26,923 bases of DNA from an uncultured Oscillospiraceae bacterium (GTDB lineage: Bacteria > Bacillota > Clostridia > Oscillospirales > Acutalibacteraceae). Positions 8,203 to 16,508 of this stretch are shown in pieces (the stretch's first letter is position 1; the number at the start of each line of letters is the position of its first letter). The stretch lies in the NCBI GenBank assembly GCA_900546265.1, contig URCA01000045.1, forward strand, positions 1 through 26,923, written 5' to 3'. Under the pieces are notes generated by a model, which saw only the letters and a list, made by a program, of their open reading frames with translations, was not told where the DNA came from and made no database searches. A program made the translations under genes and the position numbers.

Positions 8203-8228
8203 AAGCTGAAAACGCCTCTAGTCCTTTT
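8192..8228. terminator. Bidirectional terminator between xre and comM
   Basis: AAAAGGACTAGA (8192-8203) pairs with TCTAGTCCTTTT (8217-8228), with A-runs and T-runs at both ends, so it works in either direction. The left arm includes the XRE gene's stop codon, and the comM-like gene converges from the right. Confidence 0.88.
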
Positions 8229-8246
8229 TCTATGTTCCGGGCGGCC

Positions 8247-9782
8247 CTATCGGTTTTCCCAATATTTCCGGTCGAGGCTTCGGTACTGGACGGCTTCCGC
8301 CACGTGGGCGGGCAGGATGTCGCCTCCGCCGTCCAAATCCGCGATGGTGCGCGCCACCTTCAGCACCCGATCGTAGCCCCGGGCCGAGAGCCCCAGCCGC
8401 TCAAAGGCCGCCCGCAGCAGCCCCTGCGCCTCATTGGACAGTGGGCAGTAGGTTCGCAGCTTCCCGGCGGGGATGCGGGCGTTGCTGCCGATGCCGGTGC
8501 CGGCGTACCGCGCCCGCTGCACCACCCGGGCGGCGTTGACCCGTTCCCGGATGGCGGCCGAGCTTTCCCCTGGCTTGCGGGCCGCCAGTTCGTCGAATTG
8601 CACCGGCGGCACCTCGATATGCAGATCGATCCGGTCGAGCAGCGGGCCGGATACCCGGGCCAGGTAGCGGGAGGCCGCGGCGGGGGAGCAGGTGCATTCC
8701 CGGCTGGGATGGCCGAAATACCCGCAGGGGCAGGGGTTCATGGCCGCCACCAGCATCAGGCTGCAAGGATAGCTGAGGGTCGCTCCCACCCGGGTAATGG
8801 TCACCCGCCCGTCCTCCAGCGGCTGGCGCAGGCTCTCCATGGCCATCCGGTTGAACTCGGGCAGCTCGTCCAGAAACAGCACCCCGTTGTGGGCCAGGGA
8901 TACCTCTCCCGGCCGGGGCACCGATCCCCCGCCCGTCAGGCCGGGGGCGGATATGTTGTGATGGGGTGCCCGGAAGGGCCGGGCCCGCAGCAGCCCTGTT
9001 CCGCCGGGCAGCGTGCCCGCGATGGAATGGATCTTGGTGGCCTCCAGCGCCTCCTCCGGGCTCATGTCGGGCAGGATGGAGGGCAGCCGCTTGGCCAGCA
9101 TGCTCTTGCCTGACCCCGGCGGCCCGATCAGCAGCAGGTTGTGGGAACCTGCCGCCGCGATTTCCATGGCCCGCCGGGCCCCGGCCTGCCCCATCACGTC
9201 GGCGAAATCGGGGAGTGGCGCGCCCTCCACCGGCCCCGCCTCCACCGGCCGGGCGGGCGCCAGGGCCGCCTCGCCGTTCAGATGGGCCAGCAGCCCCGCC
9301 GTGTCCGCCGCCGGATAGACGGCAATCCCTTCCACGATCGCCCCCTCCGCCGCGTTGGCCGCTGGCACAAACACCTGCTTGAGCCCCGCGTCCCGCGCGG
9401 CGATAACCATGGGCAGCACGCCCCGCACCGGCCGGATTTCCCCGGTCAGGGACAGCTCTCCCAGAAACGCGCTTTCCTCCCAGCCGCGTCTGCTCTTCAG
9501 CTGCCCGCTGGCCCGCAGCAGGGCCAGGAACAGCGGCAGATCGTAAATGGAGCCCTCCTTTTTGATGTCCGCCGGGGCCAGATTGACCGTGATGCGGCTC
9601 ACCGGGTAGGTGAAGCCGCCGTTTTTCATGGCCGCCCGCACCCGGTCGCGGGATTCCCGCACCGCCGTCCCCGGCAGCCCCACCACATCGAAACCCGGCA
9701 GCCCCTGGGACAAATCGGCCTCCACATCCACCAAAAAGCCGTCGATGCCAAGCAGCCCCAGGCTTTTCACCCGTGCGAACAC
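8247..9782 (-). CDS. comM: ComM/YifB family AAA+ ATPase
   Basis: A 511-aa member of the Mg-chelatase-like YifB/ComM family. In Gammaproteobacteria ComM is a hexameric helicase that drives branch migration during natural transformation; in Clostridia the role is presumed similar but unproven. An N-terminal ChlI/Lon-like domain (about 1-170) is followed by an AAA+ module with Walker A GPPGSGKS (220-227) and Walker B LFLDELPEF. The family-specific Cys cluster NPCPCGYFGHPSRECTC and the C-terminal Mg_chelatase_C domain (to YRSLDRKYWENR) follow. I prefer the GTG at 9782: GGAGGA is 6 bases upstream and the protein then begins with the family's usual xARVKSxxLLGIDG. The ATG at 9788 is too close to the ribosome binding site. 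It has its own promoter and appears monocistronic. Confidence 0.95.
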   Translation of the reverse strand: MFARVKSLGLLGIDGFLVDVEADLSQGLPGFDVVGLPGTAVRESRDRVRAAMKNGGFTYPVSRITVNLAPADIKKEGSIYDLPLFLALLRASGQLKSRRGWEESAFLGELSLTGEIRPVRGVLPMVIAARDAGLKQVFVPAANAAEGAIVEGIAVYPAADTAGLLAHLNGEAALAPARPVEAGPVEGAPLPDFADVMGQAGARRAMEIAAAGSHNLLLIGPPGSGKSMLAKRLPSILPDMSPEEALEATKIHSIAGTLPGGTGLLRARPFRAPHHNISAPGLTGGGSVPRPGEVSLAHNGVLFLDELPEFNRMAMESLRQPLEDGRVTITRVGATLSYPCSLMLVAAMNPCPCGYFGHPSRECTCSPAAASRYLARVSGPLLDRIDLHIEVPPVQFDELAARKPGESSAAIRERVNAARVVQRARYAGTGIGSNARIPAGKLRTYCPLSNEAQGLLRAAFERLGLSARGYDRVLKVARTIADLDGGGDILPAHVAEAVQYRSLDRKYWENR

Positions 9783-9813
9783 GTCCATTCCTCCCCATCC
9801 GTCGTCACCATCC

Positions 9814-9842
9814 AGTATACGGATCCTTCCAGATATTTACAA
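9814..9842 (-). promoter_or_regulatory. Predicted promoter of comM
   Basis: On the minus strand, -35 TTGTAA (9837-9842) and -10 TATACT (9814-9819) are separated by 17 bases. The transcript would begin about 25 bases before the GTG start. Confidence 0.65.
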
Positions 9843-9898
9843 GGAAACGGCCGTGGTAATGCTTCACATTCCCGTGAACTATCGCCACTTAACAAACC

Positions 9899-9929
9899 GC
9901 CCGCCCTTCGGTCTGGCCGAAGGGCGGGC
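9899..9929 (-). terminator. Terminator of the P-type ATPase operon
   Basis: GCCCGCCCTTCG (9899-9910) pairs with CGAAGGGCGGGC (9918-9929). It lies 5 bases past the end of the small Cys-rich gene. On the minus strand the hairpin is followed by the modest T-rich stretch GGTTTGTTAA. Confidence 0.7.
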
Positions 9930-9934
9930 GATGG

Positions 9935-10117
9935 TTATCGATCGGTATCGGATTTGTCGGCGGGCTTTTCTCCGCAGCTCCCCGCGTGGGGACAGCCGGC
10001 GCAGCCGGAGCCGCCGCATCCGGTCTTTCCCTTCTTCTTGCGGATCCTCCAAGCGGCGATGGAGCCGACCACCACCGCCACGGCGGCGGCCAGAACGATC
10101 CAGTCAGCCGGGGTCAT
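9935..10117 (-). CDS. Small Cys-rich membrane protein, FeoB-associated-like
   Basis: A 60-aa protein with one N-terminal membrane helix (about residues 5-22), a basic stop-transfer stretch (RIRKKKGK) and a Cys-rich segment with five cysteines (GCGGSGCAGCPHAGSC, about 33-48). This is the layout of the FeoB-associated Cys-rich membrane protein family (PF12669), normally encoded beside the ferrous iron pump FeoB. Here the upstream partner is a Ca2+-type P-type ATPase: its stop codon and this ATG overlap as ATGA, so the two are translationally coupled. The cysteines could bind a metal or be redox-active at the membrane face. The family assignment is by pattern; the role in this context is unknown. 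Confidence 0.75.
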   Translation of the reverse strand: MTPADWIVLAAAVAVVVGSIAAWRIRKKKGKTGCGGSGCAGCPHAGSCGEKPADKSDTDR

Positions 10118-12816
10118 CGGCTCTCCTCCCCGGCCTCACGGGGCTTCCGGCGCAGCAGGGCGGTAACGCCCTTCACGATTTCCACCACCGCGAGAGGTGC
10201 CAGAGCGAGCCCCGCCACCGTCCACCAGCCGGCGGCCGGCAGCACGGTCAGCCCGAAAATATCCCGCAGGAAGGGGAACAGCAGCACCACCAGCATCAGC
10301 AGGAGGGAGGCGAAGAACGCCCCCACCATGTACTTGTTGGTGTGGAAGCCCACCCGGAACAGAGAGTGGGAGGAACGGGTGTTGAACGCGTGCACCAGCT
10401 GGGACATGGCCAGGGTGGCGAAGGCCATCGTCTCGCCCAGCGGGATGTTGGCCCCCGCCGTTTCGGTGAACAGCCGCTCGAAGAAGCCTTTCCCCGCCGC
10501 CGGCCCCATGAAACGGGAGCCGACGACGTAGGCCACGAGCGCCAGCAGTCCCACCAGCAGTCCCTGCCAGATGGCCGCCGCGCCCAGCCCGTGGGCGAAG
10601 ATGCTCTCTTCTTTTTTGCGGGGCGGCCGGGTCATCACGTCGTCCTCCACCGGCTCCATGCCCAGCGCCAGGGCGGGCAGACCATCGGTGACGAGGTTAA
10701 TCCACAGCAGCTGCATGGGCATCAGCGGGCTTTCCCGCCACAGCATCATGGCCCCGAACACCGTAAGAATCTCTCCCAGGTTGCAGGAGAGCAGGAAGTG
10801 CACCGCCTTGCGGATGTTGTCGAAGATGCCCCGCCCTTCCTTGACGGCGGTGACGATGGTGGCGAAATTGTCGTCCGTCAGGGTCATGTCCGCCGCGCCC
10901 TTGGCCACGTCGGTGCCGGTGATCCCCATGGCGCAGCCGATGTCCGCCGCCTTGAGGGCCGGCGCGTCGTTGACGCCGTCCCCGGTCATGGAGACGATTT
11001 CCCCCGCCTCCTGCCAGGCCTTGACGATGCGGATCTTGTCCGCCGGCGTCACTCGGGCGTACACCCGGAATTTCCGGATCCCCGCGCGCAGCTCCTCGTC
11101 GCTCATGGCGGCCAGCTGCTCGCCGGTCACCGCCTCGTCATCGCTGTGCAGAATTCCCAGCTGCCGGGCGATGGCCGAGGCGGTGATTACGTGATCGCCG
11201 GTGATCATCACCGTGCGGATCCCCGCCCCGTCGCACACCTTAATGGCCTCCATCGCCTCCGGCCGCGGCGGATCGATCATCCCCACCAGCCCGGCGAAGG
11301 TCAGCCCCTGCTCCAGCTCCTCCGGCCGGCAGTCCACCGGCACCTCGTCCAGATACTTGTAGCCGATGGCCAGCACCCGCAGCGCCTGCCGGCCCATTTC
11401 CTCGTTGGCGGCCGCAGCCTCCTGCAGCTTTCCGGCCGTGCACCGGTTCAGCAGAATGTCCGGTGCGCCCTTGACGATGGCCACGGTTTTCCCCTCGATG
11501 AGATGCACCGTGGTCATCAGCTTCCGGTCGGAATCAAAGGGGATTTCCCCCACCCGGGGATGCTCCGCCGTCAACTCCTCCTTGCGCAGCCCGTGGTGCA
11601 GCGCGCAGGCCACAATGGCCGTCTCGGTCGGATCCCCGACGGGGATTTCCGTCCCGTTTTCCTCTCGCACCGTGCCGTCGGTGCACAGCGCCGCCAGCCG
11701 CAGCAGCGCCAGTACCCCCTCGGGCACGTCGCCCTCCGCGTCGGAGAGCCTGTCTCCGGCAAACACCTTGACCAGGGTCATCCGGTTCTGGGTCAGCGTC
11801 CCGGTTTTGTCCGAGCAGATCACCGATGCGCTCCCCAGCGTCTCCACCGCGGGCAGCCTCCGGATGATCGCGTTCTTGGTCACCATCCGCTGCACCCCGA
11901 TGGCCAGCACGATGGTCACGATGGCCGGCAGCCCCTCCGGAATGGCCGCCACCGCCAGGGACACCGCCGTCATGAACATGTCAAGCGGATCCAGCCCGTC
12001 CAGCAGCCCCACCACAAAGATGACCGCGCAGATAACCAGCGCCAGAATCCCCAGATATTTCCCCAGCTGCGCCAGCTTGCGCTGCAAAGGCGTGACGGTT
12101 TCCCCCTCGTTTTCCAGCAGTGCCGCGATTTTGCCCATCTCGGTGCGCATCCCGGTCTCCACCACCAGCGCCCGGCCCCGCCCGTAAGACACGGCGCAGC
12201 CTGCGTAAGCCATGTTCACCCGGTCCCCCAGCGGCGCAATATCCGCAATCTGTACGCCCGCGTCCTTGAGCACCGGCACCGACTCGCCGGTCAGCGCCGA
12301 CTCGTCGACCTGCAGGCTGGCGGCGGACAACAGGCGGCAGTCGGCGGGGACGAGATCCCCCGCCTCAAACTCCACCACGTCCCCCGGCACCAGATCGGTG
12401 GCCTTCATGCTGGTCAGCACACCGTCCCGCCATACCTTGGCCGCCGGCGCCGACAGGTTTTTCAGCGCCTCCAGCGCCGCCTGCGCCCGGCTCTCCTGAA
12501 TCACCCCCAGCAGGGCGTTGACCACCACGATGACCAGGATGACGATGGGCTCGGCCCAGTCGGCCTCCCGCCCCTGTAGCGCGTTGTATACGCTCAGTCC
12601 CAGGGACACCGCCGCCGCCCCGATGAGGATGAGCACCATCACATCCTTGAACTGATCCAGAAACCGCAGAATCCAGGGCCGCGGCGGCTTTTCATCGAGC
12701 TTGTTCGGGCCGTATTCCCGCTGCCGTTCCTCCGCCTGCTCGGCGGTCAGCCCGCTGTGCGTGTCGGACCCCAGCTCGCGGGAGATCGCGGTCAAATCTT
12801 CGCTGTGCCAAATCAA
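10114..12816 (-). CDS. P-type cation ATPase, probably Ca2+ exporting (P2A type)
   Basis: A 900-aa P-type ATPase that couples ATP hydrolysis to cation export across the cytoplasmic membrane. In order, it shows a cation-ATPase N-terminal domain (about 1-75), membrane pairs M1-M2 and M3-M4, the actuator motif TGES, the phosphorylation site DKTGTLT with Asp336, the nucleotide domain with KGAPD, the hinge GDGVNDAP, and a C-terminal block of six helices. PEGLP in M4 and NLVTDGLPA in M6 are the Ca2+-site signatures of SERCA/LMCA1-like pumps, which favours Ca2+ over Mn2+ or Na+. The start is TTG at 12816 with GAGGAGG 7 bases upstream. It has its own promoter (12871-12899), whose -35 lies in the end of the upstream gene. 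The following Cys-rich gene is coupled to it. Confidence 0.94.
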   Translation of the reverse strand: MIWHSEDLTAISRELGSDTHSGLTAEQAEERQREYGPNKLDEKPPRPWILRFLDQFKDVMVLILIGAAAVSLGLSVYNALQGREADWAEPIVILVIVVVNALLGVIQESRAQAALEALKNLSAPAAKVWRDGVLTSMKATDLVPGDVVEFEAGDLVPADCRLLSAASLQVDESALTGESVPVLKDAGVQIADIAPLGDRVNMAYAGCAVSYGRGRALVVETGMRTEMGKIAALLENEGETVTPLQRKLAQLGKYLGILALVICAVIFVVGLLDGLDPLDMFMTAVSLAVAAIPEGLPAIVTIVLAIGVQRMVTKNAIIRRLPAVETLGSASVICSDKTGTLTQNRMTLVKVFAGDRLSDAEGDVPEGVLALLRLAALCTDGTVREENGTEIPVGDPTETAIVACALHHGLRKEELTAEHPRVGEIPFDSDRKLMTTVHLIEGKTVAIVKGAPDILLNRCTAGKLQEAAAANEEMGRQALRVLAIGYKYLDEVPVDCRPEELEQGLTFAGLVGMIDPPRPEAMEAIKVCDGAGIRTVMITGDHVITASAIARQLGILHSDDEAVTGEQLAAMSDEELRAGIRKFRVYARVTPADKIRIVKAWQEAGEIVSMTGDGVNDAPALKAADIGCAMGITGTDVAKGAADMTLTDDNFATIVTAVKEGRGIFDNIRKAVHFLLSCNLGEILTVFGAMMLWRESPLMPMQLLWINLVTDGLPALALGMEPVEDDVMTRPPRKKEESIFAHGLGAAAIWQGLLVGLLALVAYVVGSRFMGPAAGKGFFERLFTETAGANIPLGETMAFATLAMSQLVHAFNTRSSHSLFRVGFHTNKYMVGAFFASLLLMLVVLLFPFLRDIFGLTVLPAAGWWTVAGLALAPLAVVEIVKGVTALLRRKPREAGEESR

Positions 12817-12870
12817 GAGACATCCTCCTCAGGCATCAAAAATCTAAAAATCCATGTAGTTCTACCTGCC

Positions 12871-12899
12871 AGTATACGCCTTTTTTTACACGGATGCAA
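12871..12899 (-). promoter_or_regulatory. Predicted promoter of the P-type ATPase gene
   Basis: Minus-strand -35 TTGCAT (12894-12899) and -10 TATACT (12871-12876) are 17 bases apart. The -35 and part of the spacer lie within the last codons of the nucleotidyltransferase gene, so the pump can be expressed independently of it. Confidence 0.6.
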
Positions 12900-13575
12900 C
12901 GGCCCCGCCGCACTCTCTGAGGATTTTCCCGCACCAGCGGATAAGCGCCCGATATCCCTCGTCCAGCGCCGCCCGATCCGCCCCGAGAAAGGCCTTTCGC
13001 CCGATGCAGGCGGCCAGGATTTCCCGGTCGTCCCCCTCCAGCCAGGGCAGCAGATCCCTGCGGGAAACCGCCCGGTATCCCGCGCGGGCATCGTGCGCCG
13101 CCCGCAGCACGAAAAACGTCCCTTTGTACAGCTCCGCCAGCGCGCCGCCGGAAGCCTCCCCGTACAGAAAGCTATGGCAGGCCGCGTGATACAGCGCCGC
13201 CGCCCCTTCCCGGGCCGCCTGCCGCGCGTCCGCTGCCGTGAAGGCGGGGAACACGGCCTCCGCTCGCCCGCGCAGCACCCGCACGTCCCCGGCCAGCTGG
13301 TAGAGATCCCACCGGGGCCAGTTCCGCAGCTCTTCCTGCCCCGCGATGAAGCCGCAGGCCTTTTCCCCCTCCGGCATCTCCCGGATAAGCGCCCGGTACT
13401 GCCGCAGTTCCTCCACGTCCACCCGGTTCAGCACGGCCACCAGGTCGATATCGCTCTCCTCGGTCGCTTCTCCCCGCCGGTAGCTGCCCTGCAGCCCCAG
13501 CAGCACAAGCCGCTCCCCGAACGCCGCCTCCATACGGTCCGCATACGCCTTCAGCCAGCTTTCCAGTTCGATCAT
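12886..13575 (-). CDS. Nucleotidyltransferase-domain protein
   Basis: A 229-aa protein of the DNA polymerase beta-type nucleotidyltransferase superfamily. Near the N-terminus is the signature GSYRRGEATEESDIDLVAV (about residues 30-48), with the two metal-binding aspartates in SDIDL. The C-terminal half is helical and resembles the alpha-helical partner domains of kanamycin/aminoglycoside nucleotidyltransferases and HEPN-like proteins, but I cannot identify it. Possible substrates are a small molecule such as an antibiotic, a protein, or RNA; the sequence does not decide. The ATG overlaps the MFS transporter stop codon as ATGA, with GGAGG 6 bases upstream, so it is translated from the same mRNA. 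Co-expression with an efflux-type transporter hints at a drug or metabolite modification role, which is only an inference. Confidence 0.85.
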   Translation of the reverse strand: MIELESWLKAYADRMEAAFGERLVLLGLQGSYRRGEATEESDIDLVAVLNRVDVEELRQYRALIREMPEGEKACGFIAGQEELRNWPRWDLYQLAGDVRVLRGRAEAVFPAFTAADARQAAREGAAALYHAACHSFLYGEASGGALAELYKGTFFVLRAAHDARAGYRAVSRRDLLPWLEGDDREILAACIGRKAFLGADRAALDEGYRALIRWCGKILRECGGAVASV

Positions 13576-14828
13576 GCCGCTCCTCCTTGTCTGTGCCGCC
13601 GCCTCATCCGCCGCAGCACCATGTGGCACACCAGCGTCACCAGCGGGAACACCGCCGCCGCCAGTATGCCGATGCGCATGTCCGCCTGATCCCCCGTCAC
13701 GCCAAGCGCACCAGCCAGCGCCGCCGATACGGAGGAACCCGCGCTGCCGTCCGCCACTACGCCGGTCAGCCAGGAGGAAAAGGAAGCCCCGATGTCTCCC
13801 GCCGCCCCCAGCACCGCGAACAGCCACGCCCCCGCCAGGGGGAACCGCTCCGACGCCAGCACCAGCGTCCCCGGCCAAAGCAGCCCCGCCGCGAAGCCGC
13901 ATACCGCGCAGGCCGCCACGTTCAGCGCGTCGAAGGGGGAAAGGGCCACCGTCAGATAGCAGACAACCGATACCGCCGCCCCCAACGTCAGCACCCGGCT
14001 GATGTCGATTTTTGACCCGTACAGCCCGTAGAGCAGCCGCGCCAGCCCCAGCATCGCCGCGAATCCGCACATGCCCAGCAGATCCCCCGCCACCTTCGGC
14101 AGCTCCAGCGCCTTTTCCATGAAGGTGGAGGACCATTGGTTGAGGACGATTTCCGTACCCGCGCCGCAGAATATTGCCCCGAGCGCCAGCAGGTAAAAGG
14201 GGTGGAACAATAGCTGCCGCATCCCCTGCCGCTCCTCGGGCGGCGTCCCCTGCGGAAAAGGCGCGCGCAGGAACATGAAAAAGCAGGTCAGCGGCACCGC
14301 CGCCCATAAAAGCGTGATGATTTGCCAGTTCTCCCTGCCCGCGGCATACACGAACAGCGTCGTCAGGATGATGGTGATCACCTGTCCCCAGGCGTAGAAG
14401 GAATGCATCAGGCTCATGGCCGGCCCCTTGTCGCCGCCCGGGATGGCGTCGATGATGGGGCTGAGCAGCACCTCCAGCATCCCGCTCGAAAAGGCGAACA
14501 CCACCGTGGCCAGCAGCAGCCCCACGAAAATGTGGCCCGGAAACAGCAGCGGCGCCGCCGCGAAAAACACCAGCCCGAAAAACGCCAGCAGGCAGGCGGG
14601 CAGCACAAAGAAGCGGAACCCCTTCTTGTCGATGGTACCGCTCAAGAGGATGTCCGCCGTTACCTGGGCACCGAAATTCACTCCCACCAGGATGCCCAGG
14701 TGGATGAAATTGAAGCCGTACAGCCCCATCATGGGCACGAACAGAATGGCGGTCAGATTGGCAATGATCGCCTGCACGAAGGTGCCCACTATGCAGCACA
14801 GCGTGGTCAAACGGTACGACGGTTTCAT
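13572..14828 (-). CDS. MFS transporter
   Basis: A 418-aa integral membrane protein with about 12 hydrophobic segments separated by short loops, of major facilitator superfamily build. The N-terminal half begins MKPSYRLTTLCC, and a basic central loop (APFPQGTPPEERQGM) splits the two six-helix halves. The general look is like the FucP/sugar-MFS or uncharacterised Bacillota MFS groups; the substrate cannot be assigned. ATG 14828 is chosen because GGAGG lies 6 bases upstream; the upstream in-frame extension has no site and would overlap the promoter. It heads a two-gene operon with the nucleotidyltransferase and is driven by the strong promoter at 14862-14890. Confidence 0.9.
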   Translation of the reverse strand: MKPSYRLTTLCCIVGTFVQAIIANLTAILFVPMMGLYGFNFIHLGILVGVNFGAQVTADILLSGTIDKKGFRFFVLPACLLAFFGLVFFAAAPLLFPGHIFVGLLLATVVFAFSSGMLEVLLSPIIDAIPGGDKGPAMSLMHSFYAWGQVITIILTTLFVYAAGRENWQIITLLWAAVPLTCFFMFLRAPFPQGTPPEERQGMRQLLFHPFYLLALGAIFCGAGTEIVLNQWSSTFMEKALELPKVAGDLLGMCGFAAMLGLARLLYGLYGSKIDISRVLTLGAAVSVVCYLTVALSPFDALNVAACAVCGFAAGLLWPGTLVLASERFPLAGAWLFAVLGAAGDIGASFSSWLTGVVADGSAGSSVSAALAGALGVTGDQADMRIGILAAAVFPLVTLVCHMVLRRMRRRHRQGGAA

Positions 14829-14861
14829 AACGGCCTCCAGAAAAAATCGGTCTTCCGGCCC

Positions 14862-14890
14862 ATCATACAACACCCGCCCCGGATTGGCAA
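14862..14890 (-). promoter_or_regulatory. Predicted strong promoter of the MFS/nucleotidyltransferase operon
   Basis: Minus-strand -35 TTGCCA (14885-14890) and -10 TATGAT (14862-14867) are separated by 17 bases, each matching the consensus at 5 of 6 positions. Confidence 0.7.
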
Positions 14891-14965
14891 GAGGCCTCCA
14901 TCAAAAAAGCATGAACGGCCTGTCCGCCGCATATGCTGTAATACGAAACCAAAGGAGGAACGTGT

Positions 14966-15271
14966 ATGCTCTGCAGGATTACGGACATGCATAGCAAAGA
15001 GGTCATCAACGTCTGCGACGGCACCCGCCTGGGCTGTGTGGACGACGTGGAGGTGGATACCTGCACCGCCCAACTGGTGGCCATCGTCATCCACGGCCGG
15101 CCTAAATGCATGGGGCTGATGGGCCATGAGGACGATATTGTGATCGGGTGGAAGGAGATTGAGGTCATCGGGGAGGAAACCATTTTGGTCAACCACACCA
15201 TGCCCTGCTGCGAGCCCCGCAAATGCAAAAAACGGGGCGGTATCATGGACGGCATCTTCGGTGGCCGCTGA
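14966..15271 (+). CDS. YlmC/YmxH-family sporulation protein (PRC-barrel)
   Basis: A 101-aa protein of the YlmC/YmxH family, small PRC-barrel-like proteins found almost only in spore-forming Bacillota. The domain covers about residues 3-80 (VINVCDGTRLGCVDDVEVD, then an IVIHGRPK strand and IGWKEIEVIGEETILV). A short tail is rich in Cys, Lys and Gly (CCEPRKCKKRGG), which may bind metal. The molecular role is not established; expression in other species is linked to sporulation. AAAGGAGGAA lies 7 bases before the ATG. The gene stands alone, divergent from the MFS operon and convergent with the URO-D gene. It is the best single clue that the organism forms spores. Confidence 0.9.
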   Translation: MLCRITDMHSKEVINVCDGTRLGCVDDVEVDTCTAQLVAIVIHGRPKCMGLMGHEDDIVIGWKEIEVIGEETILVNHTMPCCEPRKCKKRGGIMDGIFGGR

Positions 15272-15300
15272 AAGGGGAGGGACATGACGTCCCTCCCCTT
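15272..15300. terminator. Terminator between convergent ylmC-like and URO-D genes
   Basis: AAGGGGAGGGAC (15272-15283) pairs perfectly with GTCCCTCCCCTT (15289-15300). T-runs are short on both sides, so strength is uncertain, but the position directly after one stop codon and 20 bases from the other fits a shared terminator. Confidence 0.65.
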
Positions 15301-15320
15301 ATCTATACCTATCTATACTC

Positions 15321-16388
15321 TTAATATGCCCCCGCCCGCTTGACGGCGGCCACGATCTCCCGGAAATTCTCCAGGCTGACCGTGTTGGGGATGGAATGGT
15401 CGGACGAGAAGATGTAGCCGCCGTTTTCCTTGAGCGCCGGCACCAGCCGCTCGATCTCCGCCACGATGGCCTCCTTGTCGTCCCACAGCACCGCGTTGAT
15501 TCCCCCGTGGAGCACCAGCCGATCCCCCACCTCCTTTTTCAGCCGGAGCGGTTCCATCCCCGCCTTGACCTCCAGCGGGTTGAGCGCGTCCACCCCGGTG
15601 TCCAGAATGTCGGGGATCAGGGGCATCACGTCCCCGCAGGAGTGCAGATGGGCCTGGATCCCCTTGGCGTGGGCCCATTCCACCGCCCGCCGGTGAAACG
15701 GCTGCAGCAAATCCCGGTAGGTCTGGTTGGAGAAAAACGGCGTGCCCTTGTACCCCATGTCGTCCGGCCAGTAGATTTCGTCGAACACATACCCCGCGTC
15801 CCACACCGCGTCGAAGCAGGCGATGCACCGGGACAAATAGGTGTCGAACATGTCCTTCACCCATTCCGGCTCCTCCAGCAGCGCGATAAGCAGGGTTTCG
15901 GTGCCCGCCATCCAGCTGTGCGTCACGTCGAAACCGAACCAGAACCCTGCCTGGATCCAGCTCCCCTCCGCCTTCCAGCGGGGATACGCGTCCTGCAGAT
16001 AGTCCCAGGGGATCCGGTCGGGGCTGTACGCCATGCGGGCCTTGGCCTCCTCCCAGGCCTCGGGGGTGCAGACCTTGAAATCCAGGAATTCCGGGGTGGA
16101 GTCCTCCTCCTTGAACTGCTTCATGGTCACGCCCCATGGGCTGGTGACGATCTGATACCGCGCGTTGTCCTCCACCACCGTGCAGGGGTACTGGGGGGAG
16201 ATGTCCACCGAAATCCCCTCCACCTTGTCCACACCGAAATATTCCCGCCAGTCGGCGCCCGCCGGCATGCCCTCCCGCCGCCAGCGGCTGATGGTTCCCT
16301 GCCAGGGGATGTCGGTGATCGGCACCCGGTCCGCCTCTTTGTGCGCGTACATCCGGGAGAACCGCTCTCTCGAAGTCATCGTTTCCAT
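15321..16388 (-). CDS. URO-D family protein (uroporphyrinogen decarboxylase/methyltransferase-like)
   Basis: A 355-aa protein of the URO-D superfamily, TIM-barrel enzymes that include uroporphyrinogen decarboxylase and the corrinoid methyltransferases MtaA/CmuA. The N-terminus (TSRERFSRMYAHKEADRVPI) is typical of the methyltransferase-like branch. Candidate zinc ligands are in LHSCGDVMPLIPD and later in LHGGINAV, and the ending FSSDHSIPNTVSLENF matches the family's last active-site segment. There is no heme pathway nearby, so true uroporphyrinogen decarboxylase is unlikely. Members beside AraC regulators are frequent in gut Clostridia and may act on methylated compounds, but the substrate is unknown. 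GGAGG lies 8 bases before the ATG. A plausible minus promoter (TTTTCA, 17 bases, TATGCT) overlaps the promoter of the divergent AraC-type gene. Confidence 0.88.
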   Translation of the reverse strand: METMTSRERFSRMYAHKEADRVPITDIPWQGTISRWRREGMPAGADWREYFGVDKVEGISVDISPQYPCTVVEDNARYQIVTSPWGVTMKQFKEEDSTPEFLDFKVCTPEAWEEAKARMAYSPDRIPWDYLQDAYPRWKAEGSWIQAGFWFGFDVTHSWMAGTETLLIALLEEPEWVKDMFDTYLSRCIACFDAVWDAGYVFDEIYWPDDMGYKGTPFFSNQTYRDLLQPFHRRAVEWAHAKGIQAHLHSCGDVMPLIPDILDTGVDALNPLEVKAGMEPLRLKKEVGDRLVLHGGINAVLWDDKEAIVAEIERLVPALKENGGYIFSSDHSIPNTVSLENFREIVAAVKRAGAY

Positions 16389-16422
16389 TTTTCCGCCTCC
16401 TTGTTTGTTTCAGCATACTCCA

Positions 16423-16450
16423 TTGACAAGCAGGTGAAAAGAGGTATAGT
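16423..16450 (+). promoter_or_regulatory. Predicted promoter of the AraC-type gene
   Basis: A perfect -35 TTGACA (16423-16428) and -10 TATAGT (16445-16450) are separated by 16 bases. It lies in the 120-base gap between the divergent URO-D and AraC-type genes. Confidence 0.75.
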
Positions 16451-16508
16451 TAAAGAGGATTCTTTCGAGATAGGAAACCGCAGTTTTTTGATATGGGAGG
16501 CTTCGCCT

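Noticed and set aside
9610..12579. 989-aa open frame on the plus strand opposite the P-type ATPase gene
   Set aside because: It is antisense to a clear ATPase, rich in His/Arg/Gln/Pro as expected from mirrored GC-rich codons, and has no ribosome binding site or domain. The same applies to the long frames opposite the fab genes, comM and the surface protein.
12886..14799. 637-aa frame that would fuse the nucleotidyltransferase to an N-terminal extension
   Set aside because: The N-terminal two thirds are the wrong frame of the MFS gene; a good ribosome binding site and ATG at 13575 define the real start.
15321..16388. True heme-pathway uroporphyrinogen decarboxylase (hemE)
   Set aside because: The N-terminus fits the methyltransferase-like branch, and no heme genes lie nearby; only the superfamily call is supported.
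15396..16508. Upstream part of a 604-aa plus-strand frame ahead of the AraC-type gene
   Set aside because: It is antisense to the URO-D gene; the real start at 16509 has a promoter and ribosome binding site.
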